A stretch of 64,000 nt of DNA from CAVTJL01 sp963735065. GTDB lineage: Bacteria; Pseudomonadota; Alphaproteobacteria; Geminicoccales; Geminicoccaceae. The position numbers and the translations under genes are program-made. Under the pieces are notes generated by a model. It was not told the origin of the DNA and searched no databases. It saw only the letters and a list, made by a program, of their open reading frames with translations. The number at the start of each line of letters is the position of its first letter. Position 1 is the stretch's first letter. The stretch spans positions 930,001-994,000 of the forward strand of contig CAVTJL010000004.1 of assembly GCA_963735065.1 (NCBI GenBank), given 5' to 3'. Of this stretch, positions 25,927 through 34,900 are shown piece after piece.

Positions 25927-26470
25927 TCAGGTCACGAAGAGCTTGCGCGGAAAGCTGGTCAGCCGCTCGATGCCGTCGCGGGTGACGGCGATCGTCTCCG
26001 ACATGCCGAAGCCGCGTGCCAGGACATAGGTGTGGAAGGTCATACCCTCCTCGAAGCGCCAGTCGCAGCCCGGCGCCGCCTCGAGCGGCTCGCCGCCCGA
26101 GGGCTGGAGGAGGAGGCCCACCGAATAGAAGGTCTTGTTGGTATAGGTGTCGCGCAGCCCTGCGCTCAGCACCCCGTCGCGGTAGATCGCATCGGGGACC
26201 GCTGCGGGAACGCCGGGCCGGACCTCGGCCAGGGCGCTGTCTGCAGGTGGCATCGAGCTAGTAGGCCTCGACATCGCGACAGACGACGGTGGACTCCCCC
26301 TTCGGCCGGGATGATGGCGAGCTGGAAGCTCGTGTAGCCGTGGCTGAAGAAGCCGGTCACCTAGGTCGCGCTCTCGGGCTCGAAGGCCAGCAGCCCGTCG
26401 AGCCTCTTGTCGCGCAACGCAGCCTGGACACGCGACAGACGCCAGGCGTGCTGGGCTCGGACTTCATCCG
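25927..26470 (-). pseudogene. Broken M24 family peptidase gene (Xaa-Pro/ectoine-hydrolase-like)
   Basis: Both ends of an M24 (creatinase/prolidase fold) peptidase are recognisable, but the gene is ruined. The N-terminal part reads RLSRVQAALRDKRLDGLLAF, then an in-frame TAG, then VTGFFSHGYTSFQLAIIPAEG. A frameshift then leads into TVVCRDVEAY followed by another TAG. Most of the catalytic core is deleted. The C-terminal part is intact and reads FYSVGLLLQPSGGEPLEA, then a segment with FEEGMTFHTY, then GFGMSETIAVTRDGIERL. None of the metal-binding residues of the core can be assembled. It lies downstream of the LysR gene on the same strand. Confidence 0.85.
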
Positions 26471-26648
26471 GGCAGCTCGCCTTGAAGGCCTGCCCGAGTG
26501 ACGGGTCATCCGCCACCACGCCCTGCCCAACTGGCTGGCGCCGGCCATCGCCGTCATCTCGCTCGACATCGGTGACGTCGGTCCTGCGACCGGCTTAAGC
26601 GCCGGTCATCCGATGAGCCGGGCAATGCCGGGCGGGTCGGGAAAGGGC

Positions 26649-27596
26649 TCAAGAAGCCTCCCCTGGCGTAGCCGATCCGGCACCGGCTGCGCAGATGCCG
26701 TAGGGACCCTCGTGCATGATCGCGAGGAGGCGGCGGAATGGTTTGATCGTCGCCAACTCGGGACGGTAGACCACGCCTGCCTCGAGCTGCCATCCGTCCA
26801 GCTGCAGCTCGAGAGGCACGAGATCGCGTTGGGTCGCCTCCAGCATCAGATCGTCCGAGAGGATGCCGACGAGGTCCGAGTTGGACATCACGCCGAGCAC
26901 CGTCATCAGGGAAGACGATTTGAGAATGATCGTCGGTGGCTCCAGGTCGAGCGCCTCGAAGTATCGGGAGAGCAGATTCTCCAGCCGGTAATCGGCGCTG
27001 TAGCCCGCCCATTGAAAGGCCAGCAGGTTCGACCAGGTGACCGCGGGCAGCCGGGTCAGCGGATGGCCGGCCCTGACCCAGGGCCGCCGCTCCGTGCGCC
27101 AGACCCGATCCACCCGGAATTCGGGGGGAACCGAGACATCGCGGACGTCGCTCACCATGAGGTCTAGATCGCCGTTGCTGAGCATCGGCAACAAGACGTC
27201 GGTGATGCCGCCGGTGACCTCAATGCCGAGCTTCGGAAATTCTCGGTGGAGCTGGCTCAGGGCAATCGGAATCTGCCGCCAGCTCCAGGCAAGGCCGGCG
27301 CCAATGCTGATCCGGCCGCCGGTGCCTTTAACCAGCCCGCCCAGTTCCAGCTCCGCATAGCGCGCCTCGCGCTCCATCCGGGTGATCCGAAGCCAGAGCA
27401 TCCGGCCGGCTTTGGTAGGCGTCATGCCCCGCGCGGTGCGCTCGAAGAGATCGACCCCCAGATCGCGCTCGAGCTGTTGGAGGCTCTTGGATAGCGCTGG
27501 CTGGGAAATTCCAATCTGCTCGGCCGCATGCCGCTGGCCACCGCAGACATAGACCGCGCGGAAGTGCTCGAACTGGCGGGAGAACAGCTGGTGCAT
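26649..27596 (-). CDS. LysR family transcriptional regulator
   Basis: This 315-residue regulator has an N-terminal winged helix-turn-helix (HFRAVYVCGGQRHAAEQIGI, then SQPALSKSLQQLERDLGVDLF) and a C-terminal co-inducer-binding domain beginning near residue 90. It is transcribed divergently from the sulfatase-TctCBA operon across 143 bp. In LysR systems this layout usually means that it controls the divergent operon and represses itself. The effector is presumably a compound taken up or released by that operon, which is inference. Confidence 0.92.
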   Translation of the reverse strand: MHQLFSRQFEHFRAVYVCGGQRHAAEQIGISQPALSKSLQQLERDLGVDLFERTARGMTPTKAGRMLWLRITRMEREARYAELELGGLVKGTGGRISIGAGLAWSWRQIPIALSQLHREFPKLGIEVTGGITDVLLPMLSNGDLDLMVSDVRDVSVPPEFRVDRVWRTERRPWVRAGHPLTRLPAVTWSNLLAFQWAGYSADYRLENLLSRYFEALDLEPPTIILKSSSLMTVLGVMSNSDLVGILSDDLMLEATQRDLVPLELQLDGWQLEAGVVYRPELATIKPFRRLLAIMHEGPYGICAAGAGSATPGEAS

Positions 27597-27612
27597 TCGA
27601 GGTCAGCCTGCG

Positions 27613-27639
27613 GTGAACTATATGAGCTCAGGTTATCAC
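27613..27639. promoter_or_regulatory. Dyad in the LysR-sulfatase intergenic region
   Basis: An imperfect dyad runs from GTGA (27613-27616) to TCAC (27636-27639), around a perfect 8-bp palindrome TGAGCTCA (27623-27630). It sits between the two divergent starts and is the best candidate for the LysR operator. This is a sequence-symmetry argument only. Confidence 0.45.
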
Positions 27640-27739
27640 CAATGGCACGTTTGATATTGGATGGTTTTCCCCGCGGTCGGTAGCCTTTCCCTTGCGGAGT
27701 CGCCGGGATGCGCTCTGCCAAGCCCGTGTGGAGGTGCAG

Positions 27740-29290
27740 GTGAAGGCCGTTTTCGTTCTCTTCGATTCGCTGAACCGGCTCGCGCTCGAAGCCTACGGCG
27801 GCTCGATGGTCGAGACGCCGAACTTCAACCGCTTCGCCGCACGCGCGGTGACGTTCGACCGGCATTATGTCGGCAGCCTGCCCTGTATGCCCGCCCGGCG
27901 CGATCTGCATACCGGCCGGCTGGGGTTCCTCCACAGAAGCTGGGGGCCGCTCGAGCCCTATGACCGCTCCTTTGCGGCGATCCTGAAGGGTCGGGGTGTG
28001 TACACCCACCTGGTCAGCGACCACTTCCACTACTTCGAGGACGGCGGGGCGGGGTATCATACGAAGTTCAGCTCTTGGGACTTTCAGCGAGGTCAGGAAT
28101 ACGACCCCTGGAAGGCGATGGTGCAGCCGCCCGTCGAGCGATTCCGGGAGAAGTTCTCGCAGAAGCACTACGACGCGGAGCGCCATCCGCGGCGGCTACA
28201 CCATATGGTGAACCTGGAGCTGGCGGGGGACGAGGAGGCGTTGCCGGGGCCCAAGAGCTTCGCCTCGGCGCTGGAGTTCCTCGAGGCGAATCACGCGGCG
28301 GACGACTGGTTCCTGCAGCTGGAGCTGTTCGACCCGCACGAGCCGTTCCATGCGCCGGAGCGATTCCGGAGGCCGGGGGACAGCGATTACGTGGGGCCGG
28401 TGCTCGACTGGCCGGATTACGAGCGGGTGACGGAGAGCGCGGAGGAGATCCGGGAGATCCGGTCGAACTACGCCGCACTGCTCAGGATGTGCGACGCGTA
28501 TTTCGGGCGGCTGCTGGATTTCTTCGACCGGCATGATCTGTGGCGCGATACGGCGCTGATCCTGTCGACGGATCACGGCTTCCTGCTGGCCGAGCACGAA
28601 TGGTGGGGCAAGTGCCGGATGCCGTACTACGAGGAGGTCACGCATATCCCGCTGATGATCTACCACCCGGTGGCGGCAGATCGCGGCGGCAGCCGGTGCG
28701 GGGCGTTGACCCAGACGCCCGACCTGATGCCGACCTTCCTCGACCTCTTCGGCTGCGCGCCGCCGGCGGAGGTGCGCGGCCAGTCGCTCCTGCCGTTGGT
28801 GCGGGGCGAGACCCCGGAGGATCGCATCGTCGCCTTCGGCGTCTTCGGGGGGCCGATCGGGGTGACGGACGGGCGGCATGTGATGTTCCACTATCCGCCC
28901 GACACCACGGCCGCCGGCCTGCACGAATACACGCTGAATCCGCAGCACATGCTGGAGCCCTTCACCGCCAAGGAGCTCCGGACGGCGGAGCTCGGACCCG
29001 CCTTCGATTTCACCCAGGGCATCCGGCTCTTGAGGATCGACGCGCAGAAGGACGCCAAGCGCGTGCCGATGCATGACGGGCAGACTTTCCAGGATCCGGG
29101 CTTCGCGCTCTTTGATCTGGAGCTCGATCCGCGGCAGGAGCGGCCGATCCGTGACGCCGAGGTCGAGGCGCGCCTCTACGGCGGGCTGATGGCCACGCTG
29201 CGGTCGCTCGACACGCCGCGCGAGGCCTTTCACTGGTACGCGCTCGAAGAAGCCGGCCTGAGGGGCCCGCAAGGGTTCGGGGCACCATAG
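27740..29290 (+). CDS. Sulfatase (formylglycine type)
   Basis: This 516-residue sulfatase hydrolyses a sulfate ester. The GTG at 27740 lies five bases after GGAGG and places the conserved first strand VFVLFDSLNRLALEAYGG at the very N-terminus. An upstream ATG adds an unrelated leader. The active-site Cys for conversion to formylglycine is in PCMPARRDLHTGR, a C-x-P-x-R motif. Metal ligands follow in STDHGFLLAEHEWWGK. No signal peptide is seen, so it is probably cytoplasmic. It is the first gene of an operon with a tripartite tricarboxylate-type transporter, which may import its substrate. Confidence 0.92.
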   Translation: MKAVFVLFDSLNRLALEAYGGSMVETPNFNRFAARAVTFDRHYVGSLPCMPARRDLHTGRLGFLHRSWGPLEPYDRSFAAILKGRGVYTHLVSDHFHYFEDGGAGYHTKFSSWDFQRGQEYDPWKAMVQPPVERFREKFSQKHYDAERHPRRLHHMVNLELAGDEEALPGPKSFASALEFLEANHAADDWFLQLELFDPHEPFHAPERFRRPGDSDYVGPVLDWPDYERVTESAEEIREIRSNYAALLRMCDAYFGRLLDFFDRHDLWRDTALILSTDHGFLLAEHEWWGKCRMPYYEEVTHIPLMIYHPVAADRGGSRCGALTQTPDLMPTFLDLFGCAPPAEVRGQSLLPLVRGETPEDRIVAFGVFGGPIGVTDGRHVMFHYPPDTTAAGLHEYTLNPQHMLEPFTAKELRTAELGPAFDFTQGIRLLRIDAQKDAKRVPMHDGQTFQDPGFALFDLELDPRQERPIRDAEVEARLYGGLMATLRSLDTPREAFHWYALEEAGLRGPQGFGAP

Positions 29291-29303
29291 GGAGGGAATG
29301 AAG

Positions 29304-30308
29304 ATGACGTTCGGCAGTTGCCTGAAGCTTGCAGGCGTCGCCACGGCGGCAATCCTGCTCACCGCAACGCAGTCGATGGCGGAGTTTCCTGCGCGCAAGG
29401 TGCAAGTCTACTATCCCTGGGCCGCCGGCACACCAACCTACGGCGTGAGCCAGCTCATCGCCGAGGGGATGGCGAAGAAGCTCGGCGTTTCGGTACCGGT
29501 GGTGGCGGAGCCCGGCGCCGGCGGGGTGAAGGCGTTCAAGATGTTCCTGAACCAGCCGGCCGACGGCTATTCCGTCGTCGACGGCTATGTGGCGCCGCTC
29601 GTCCTCTCGCCGATATTCGGCAAGGCGAAATGGGGCTGCGACGATTTCGTGCCGCTCTATTCGGCGACCTCGAACGCCTTCGCCATCGCCATCCGACCGG
29701 ATGAGACGCGCTGGACCGACTTCAAATCCTTCGTTGCCTACCTGAAGGCGCATCCGGGCAAGACGGCCTATAATGGCAACGGCCTGTCCCTGCCGCATAT
29801 GGTCGCCGCGAAGGTCCTGAGGCAGCTCGATATCGTGTCGCGGCCGGTGCCCTATGACGATCTGGCGCTCGGCATGAAGGACTTGCGCAACGGCACGCTC
29901 GACTGGCTGATCGTCAACCCGGGCGTCTACAAGGCCAACAAGGACCACCTGAAGATCCTGGTCACGCTGAGCAACCTGAAATCGGTGCAGGATGCCTATG
30001 GCGGCGCACCGCGGCCGCAGGATTTCGGCATCGACCTCGGGGTCAGCGGGCTGACCCCGATGGGGTGGGATTGGTGGCTGGTGAAGAAGGGCACGCCGGC
30101 GCCGGAGCTCGCCGCACTGCGCAACGCGATGCACGATGCGCTGCAGGACCCCGACATCCGCAAGCGTATCCTGGCCACCGGCTTCGTGCCGACCGACTAC
30201 GCGCCCGACGACTACTCCAAGGTCTGCAATGAGGTGCGCAGCCAACTCGACTCGGCCCATGGCGCGATCGCCTGGGAGAAGAAGCAGCTGCAGGCGCTCA
30301 ACCAATAG
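29304..30308 (+). CDS. TctC-type extracytoplasmic binding receptor
   Basis: This 334-residue protein is the periplasmic receptor (TctC/Bug family) of a tripartite tricarboxylate transporter. A Sec signal peptide is followed by FPARKVQVYYPWAAGTPTYGV, the typical first strand. The segments PADGYSVVDG and GKTAYNGNGLSLPHM fit the ligand-binding loops. ATG 29304 is seven bases from GGAGGG and is preferred over ATG 29298. It is 13 bp downstream of the sulfatase and followed by the two membrane subunits. Confidence 0.9.
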   Translation: MTFGSCLKLAGVATAAILLTATQSMAEFPARKVQVYYPWAAGTPTYGVSQLIAEGMAKKLGVSVPVVAEPGAGGVKAFKMFLNQPADGYSVVDGYVAPLVLSPIFGKAKWGCDDFVPLYSATSNAFAIAIRPDETRWTDFKSFVAYLKAHPGKTAYNGNGLSLPHMVAAKVLRQLDIVSRPVPYDDLALGMKDLRNGTLDWLIVNPGVYKANKDHLKILVTLSNLKSVQDAYGGAPRPQDFGIDLGVSGLTPMGWDWWLVKKGTPAPELAALRNAMHDALQDPDIRKRILATGFVPTDYAPDDYSKVCNEVRSQLDSAHGAIAWEKKQLQALNQ

Positions 30309-30336
30309 CGTGACGCGGTCGAGGAGCGAGGAGCCC

Positions 30337-30864
30337 ATGCAATCGGAAGAGGCCGAGGGGCGTATCGGCAAGACGTTGGCCCTCATGGGCTTCCTCGTCG
30401 TCTGCGCTGTGATCTGGTGGCAGTGCCGCACTGATCTCGTGGCCCAGGACGCGGCGAGCGGGGGGGCGCAATACAACGCCGCCTTCGTGCCCGAGCTTCT
30501 GGCCACGCTGATGGCGCTCCTCTGCCTCGCCCAGCTCGTCCGCATCTGGTGGCTGCCGGCCCTGCCGCCCTCCCCGCCCATGGCGGGGGACGAGGAGGCG
30601 CTGCCGCCGCCCGAGCGCTGGCGTGGCGGCAGGGCCCTGCTCTTCGCCCTGCTGCTGATTGGGTACACGGCGAGCCTGTCGTTCCTCGGCTACTATATTG
30701 CGACGACGCTTCTCCTCGCCGGCTTCGCGGTGACCCTCGACGTGCGCCATCCGGTGGCGCTGGTCTGCGTCTCGCTCCTGATAACGTTGGCGGCGGGCTT
30801 CGTGTTCGGCCACTTCCTCAACGTCGTCCTGCCGCCCGGCTTCCTAGAGATCGAGCCGTGGTAG
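30337..30864 (+). CDS. TctB-type small membrane subunit
   Basis: This 175-residue protein has four hydrophobic segments, the usual design of the TctB subunit. The first segment is ALMGFLVVCAVIWW, and the C-terminal helices include LLFALLLIGYTASLSFLGYY and a glycine/alanine-rich last helix. The ATG at 30337 follows GAGGAG. It sits between tctC and tctA homologues, where TctB always lies. Sequence conservation of this subunit is low, and position supports the call. Confidence 0.85.
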   Translation: MQSEEAEGRIGKTLALMGFLVVCAVIWWQCRTDLVAQDAASGGAQYNAAFVPELLATLMALLCLAQLVRIWWLPALPPSPPMAGDEEALPPPERWRGGRALLFALLLIGYTASLSFLGYYIATTLLLAGFAVTLDVRHPVALVCVSLLITLAAGFVFGHFLNVVLPPGFLEIEPW

Positions 30865-30898
30865 GGCCGGCAGGCACAACCATCTCGGAGGCCCGTGC

Positions 30899-32440
30899 AT
30901 GACGCTCGTGCCGCTCATGGACGGCTTCCAGCTCTTTCTGACCGCCCAGACGCTCCTCGCCATCGGCGCCGGCACGCTGGTGGGGCTGCTGATCGGGGTG
31001 CTGCCGGGGCTCGGCCCGCTGATGGGGATCATCCTGCTGCTGCCGCTCGCCTATCACATGGCGCCGGTCGCGGGGATGGGGCTCCTCATCTCGATCTTCG
31101 TCGCCGGCTCCTGCGGCGGAGCGATCACCGCGATCATGGTACGCATCCCGGGCACGCCGCTGGCCGCGGCGACGCTGCTCGACGGCTATCCGATGATGAA
31201 GCGGGGGCTTGCGAAGGAGGCGATCGGCCTCGCCGTCGCCGCCTCCGCCATGGGCGGCATCCTGGGCGGGCTCATGCTGATCTTCCTTGCCCCTGTCCTC
31301 GCCGATGTCGCCATCAACTTCGCGCCGCCCGAGTATTTCGCGCTGACCCTCACCGGCCTGCTCATCATCGCTGTCGTCTCGCAGGAAGCGACGGTGAAAG
31401 GGCTGATGACGGGCGTGCTGGGCCTGATCCTCTCGACCGTCGGCTACGACCAGTTCGCCGACGTGAACCGCTTCACCTTCGGGCTCGACGGGCTCCTGGG
31501 CGGGATCAACCTCGTGGCGATGGTGGTCGGCATCTTCGCCGTCTCCGAGATCATCGAGCAGATCCTCCAGGGCGGCTATTCGACAGAGCCCGAGGTGAAG
31601 CTCGTCATGCCCTCCTTCGCCTCCTCGATCCAGACGCTGAGGCACTGGCGTAACCTGATCCGCTCCAGCGTCATCGGCACCGCCCTCGGCGCCCTGCCCG
31701 GAATCGGCGGCGGGATCGCGGCCTTCGCCTCCTACGCGATCGCGAAATCCTCCTCGCCCCGGCCGGAGGAGTTCGGCACCGGCATCCCCGACGGGGTGGT
31801 GGCCACCGAGTCCGCCAACAACGCGACCGTCGGCGGCACGCTGATCCCGACGCTGGCGCTCGGCATCCCGGGCGACGCGTCGAGCGCGGTGCTGATGGGA
31901 GCGCTGATCCTGCTGGGCTTCTTCCCGGGCCCGGGGCTCTTCGAGAAGCATCAGGACGTGGTGGGCGGCATCTTCTGGGCCTACATGGCGGCCAATGTCT
32001 GCCTGTTCCTGCTCGGCATCCTGCTGACGCCGGTCTTCGTCGCCTGCATCAAGCTGAAACGGAAGTACCTTCTGCCCTTCATCCTGATCCTCTGCATCCT
32101 CGGGGTCTATTCGCTCGAATCCTCGGTCTTCGACCTCTGGGTGATGCTGGCCTTCGGCTTCGTCGGCTACGGGCTGCGCCGCTACGGCTATCCGTTGCCA
32201 CCGATCGTCATCGGCCTGGTGCTCGGGCCGATCTGCGAGGGCAACTTCCGCCGCTCGCTTGTGATGTCGGGCGGGCATTATTCCTTCTTCTTCGACCGCC
32301 CCATCTCTGCCTCGATCTTGGCCGTGAACATCGCGCTGGTGATCTGGATGGCCATCCCGAGCCAGGCCAAGTCCCAAGCATTGCGCAAGCTCCGAGCTGG
32401 GCACCGCCAAGCCCTGACCGTTGCTCCGGCCCCTCCTTGA
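30899..32440 (+). CDS. TctA-type large membrane subunit
   Basis: This 513-residue protein with about twelve hydrophobic segments is the transport channel of the tripartite tricarboxylate transporter. The family signature near the N-terminus reads IGVLPGLGPLMGIILLLP. The second conserved glycine-rich block appears as IGGGIAAFASYAIAK and later as TVGGTLIPTLALGIPGD. It closes the sulfatase-TctC-TctB-TctA operon. The substrate is probably an organic acid, possibly sulfated, given the linked sulfatase. That link is inferred. Confidence 0.93.
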   Translation: MTLVPLMDGFQLFLTAQTLLAIGAGTLVGLLIGVLPGLGPLMGIILLLPLAYHMAPVAGMGLLISIFVAGSCGGAITAIMVRIPGTPLAAATLLDGYPMMKRGLAKEAIGLAVAASAMGGILGGLMLIFLAPVLADVAINFAPPEYFALTLTGLLIIAVVSQEATVKGLMTGVLGLILSTVGYDQFADVNRFTFGLDGLLGGINLVAMVVGIFAVSEIIEQILQGGYSTEPEVKLVMPSFASSIQTLRHWRNLIRSSVIGTALGALPGIGGGIAAFASYAIAKSSSPRPEEFGTGIPDGVVATESANNATVGGTLIPTLALGIPGDASSAVLMGALILLGFFPGPGLFEKHQDVVGGIFWAYMAANVCLFLLGILLTPVFVACIKLKRKYLLPFILILCILGVYSLESSVFDLWVMLAFGFVGYGLRRYGYPLPPIVIGLVLGPICEGNFRRSLVMSGGHYSFFFDRPISASILAVNIALVIWMAIPSQAKSQALRKLRAGHRQALTVAPAPP

Positions 32441-32699
32441 GGTGAGCGGCCTCCGCCCTCGGGCCGTGCCGATTGGACAGGGGAACTGCCTCTGCCGGAT
32501 CATCCAACAGGTGGGCCCACAGAGCGCATGGCCCCGGTTTCGCTCGGCGCCGCTGCTATCCAACGACAGCCGGATCCCGGGACCGAACAGATAGGGTCTT
32601 TCTGGGTCGTCCTTCGTAGGCCTGGCGCGATCGATCATGGAGGCTGTTGGTCAAAGTCCAGGGCGGCGACCTGTTGCGCGACGGACCTGCTCGTCTCGA

Positions 32700-33389
32700 T
32701 CATCGTGCCAAGGGCCTGCCCTCAGGGTCTCGCGCCAACAGGTCTTCCCGTTCCCGCCGGGATCGGCCGATCCTGCGGCGGGCCTCGGCCAGAACTTCCG
32801 GTCGGCTGGAACGCGGCAGGCCGGCATCGAACGGCGGCGCCGGCGCATATTCGAGCGTGAGCTGGATCGTTTCCGCCTCCTCCCGCCCCAGCAGCTCGGC
32901 GATGACCGCAAGGCCGAAGTCTATTCCCGAGGTAACACCTCCCGCCGTGATCAGATTGCCGTCGCGCACCACCCGGTCCTCGACAGGAATCGCCCCAAGC
33001 CGCTCCAGCAGGTCGAGCGCATTCCAATGCGTCGTCGCGCGCCGCCCGGCCAAAAGCCCGGCACGGCCGAGCAGAAGCGCGCCTGTGCAGACCGAGGTGA
33101 CGAAACGCGCCGTCCTGGCCTTGGCGCGGAGGAAGGCGAGCACCTCCTCATCGGTCAGAAGCGGGTTCACACCGCCTCCGCCCGGCACGCAGAGCACGTC
33201 GAAATCCGGCGCCTCGGAAAACGTCACATCGGGCTTGAGCCACAGCCCGGTCGAGGATCGCAAGGGGCTGCAATCCTTCCAGACCAGCTGCACTTGGGTA
33301 TCCGGAGCCGAGGCGAACACCTCGTAGGGCCCGGCCATGTCGAGCTGCTGGATGCCGGGAAAGCAGAGAATGCCGAAGCGAAGGGTCAC
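32700..33389 (-). CDS. DJ-1/PfpI family protein (isonitrile-hydratase-like)
   Basis: This is a DJ-1/PfpI superfamily protein of 229 residues from the GTG at 33389. The GTG is preceded by GAGAGGAG at good spacing and gives the canonical opening TLRFGILCFPGIQQLDMAGP. The nucleophile elbow reads SVCTGALLLGRAGLLAGRRA with the reactive Cys. The C-terminal APAPPFDAGLP is typical of the isonitrile-hydratase-like branch. It is divergent from a GlxA-type regulator whose N-terminal domain has the same fold. The substrate is unknown. Confidence 0.88.
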   Translation of the reverse strand: MTLRFGILCFPGIQQLDMAGPYEVFASAPDTQVQLVWKDCSPLRSSTGLWLKPDVTFSEAPDFDVLCVPGGGGVNPLLTDEEVLAFLRAKARTARFVTSVCTGALLLGRAGLLAGRRATTHWNALDLLERLGAIPVEDRVVRDGNLITAGGVTSGIDFGLAVIAELLGREEAETIQLTLEYAPAPPFDAGLPRSSRPEVLAEARRRIGRSRREREDLLARDPEGRPLAR

Positions 33390-33473
33390 AACCGTCTCCT
33401 CTCTTGACGGGAGGATCCTGACACGAAACGATCTGGCCGGATGGCCAATCACCCCACGTTTCCTGCCAAACCG

Positions 33474-34427
33474 ATGACACGACGGATTGAGATCCTCGCC
33501 TTTCCCGATGTCCAGCTGCTCGACGCGACCGGGCCGGCCCAGGTTTTCTCTTCGGCGACCGAGCTTGCCGGCAGGTCCGGGCCGCCACTTTACGATATCG
33601 CGCTCGTGGCCGAAGAGGGCGAGGTTACGAGCAGCTCAGGCGTCGCGCTGCGCTGCCGGCCGCTGTCGACGATCGGCCCTGCGCCCGATACGGCAATCGT
33701 GGCAGGCGGCAGAGGGGTCAACGCTGCCTGCCGGCGCCCTGCCCTCATCGACTGGGCCTGCCGCCGGGCGGCCGAGACGCGGCGCATGGCCTCGGTGTGC
33801 AGCGGGGCCTTCGTCCTGGCGGAGGCGGGGCTTCTCGATGGCCGGCGCGCGGTCACGCACTGGAACCGCTGCGCCGAGTTCGCGGCACGTTTCCCGCGCG
33901 TCCATCTGGAGCCCGATCCGATCTTCCTGCGCGACGGCCCGATCTGGACCTCGGCCGGCGTCACCGCCGGGATCGACCTCGCCCTCGCGATGGTCGAGGA
34001 GGATCATGGCCGCGCGCTGGCGCTCGCCGTCGCGCGGGAGTTGGTGGTGTTTCTCAAGCGCCCGGGCGGACAATCCCAGTTCAGCACGCATCTGGGCTTG
34101 CAGATCGCCGACGGCCGTTTCTCGGATCTCCACGCCTGGATCGGCGCAGACCTGACCCGCCGCCTGACGCTTGCCGCTCTCGCGGACCAGGCGGGGATGA
34201 GCGAGCGTTCCTTCGCACGCCATTACCGCCTGCGGACGGGCCACACCCCGGCCGAAGGGGTCGAGCTCATCCGGCTGGAGCACGCGAAAGGGCTTTTGGA
34301 GGCTGGCGCCTCGGTCTCGGAAACAGCACGACGTTGCGGTTTCGGCGCGTCCGAGACGATGCGGCGCGCGTTCCTTCGGCGGCTGGGTGTCGGACCGAAA
34401 GAGTGGCGCGATCGCTTTCGCGGATGA
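33474..34427 (+). CDS. GlxA-type transcriptional regulator (PfpI-like domain plus AraC HTH)
   Basis: This regulator has 317 residues from the ATG at 33474 (an ATG at 33441 is possible). The N-terminal DJ-1/PfpI-like domain (FPDVQLLDATGPAQVF, then VCSGAFVLAEAGLLDGRRAV) serves as a sensor. The C-terminal AraC DNA-binding domain begins near residue 215 (LTLAALADQAGMSERSFARH) and has a second helix-turn-helix (SVSETARRCGFGASETM). It is divergent from the DJ-1/PfpI gene across 84 bp and probably regulates it. Confidence 0.9.
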   Translation: MTRRIEILAFPDVQLLDATGPAQVFSSATELAGRSGPPLYDIALVAEEGEVTSSSGVALRCRPLSTIGPAPDTAIVAGGRGVNAACRRPALIDWACRRAAETRRMASVCSGAFVLAEAGLLDGRRAVTHWNRCAEFAARFPRVHLEPDPIFLRDGPIWTSAGVTAGIDLALAMVEEDHGRALALAVARELVVFLKRPGGQSQFSTHLGLQIADGRFSDLHAWIGADLTRRLTLAALADQAGMSERSFARHYRLRTGHTPAEGVELIRLEHAKGLLEAGASVSETARRCGFGASETMRRAFLRRLGVGPKEWRDRFRG

Positions 34428-34900
34428 GCCGGACAGGGGCCGGTCCGCAGCAACGGATAGCGCCCTCCACCATCCGGTGATCGCGTTCTACGAGCGCCCG
34501 CATGACAGCCTTGATCAGCGTCTCGCTGACGGCGCGGATGAATGGCTGCTAGTCTCCACGGGACCGTCCATGTGCCGGCTCAAGGCGGCACGACTGGGTT
34601 GCAGGCCACCGTGGTTCTTGGCGCGCCAATCAGATCATCGGTGCCGTGATTGCCGGATGATCCGCTGCCTGACTGTGCTGATCTTCATCTCTGTGCCAAC
34701 ACCTATGCCCACAGAGTGGATGGGGGTGTCATGGGAGACCGCCCTAGATTCGCGGGAAGCCAATCTCTATGAACAGCTACAGGCACGTGGCTGAGGTTTC
34801 CAGCGCGCCCTGCCCCCGCAAGTCGCGCAGCTCAGCTGGACACATCCATCCCTCAAGCAGCAACCACGCCACGATGTCTCGTGGGCCCTGACGTCGGACA
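34428..34900. other. Intergenic region without a recognised gene
   Basis: About 470 bases lie between the GlxA-type regulator and the end of the Crp/Fnr gene. Short open frames exist on both strands, but none shows a known motif, a good ribosome site or consistent codon use. I see no RNA gene or terminator in it. Confidence 0.5.
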
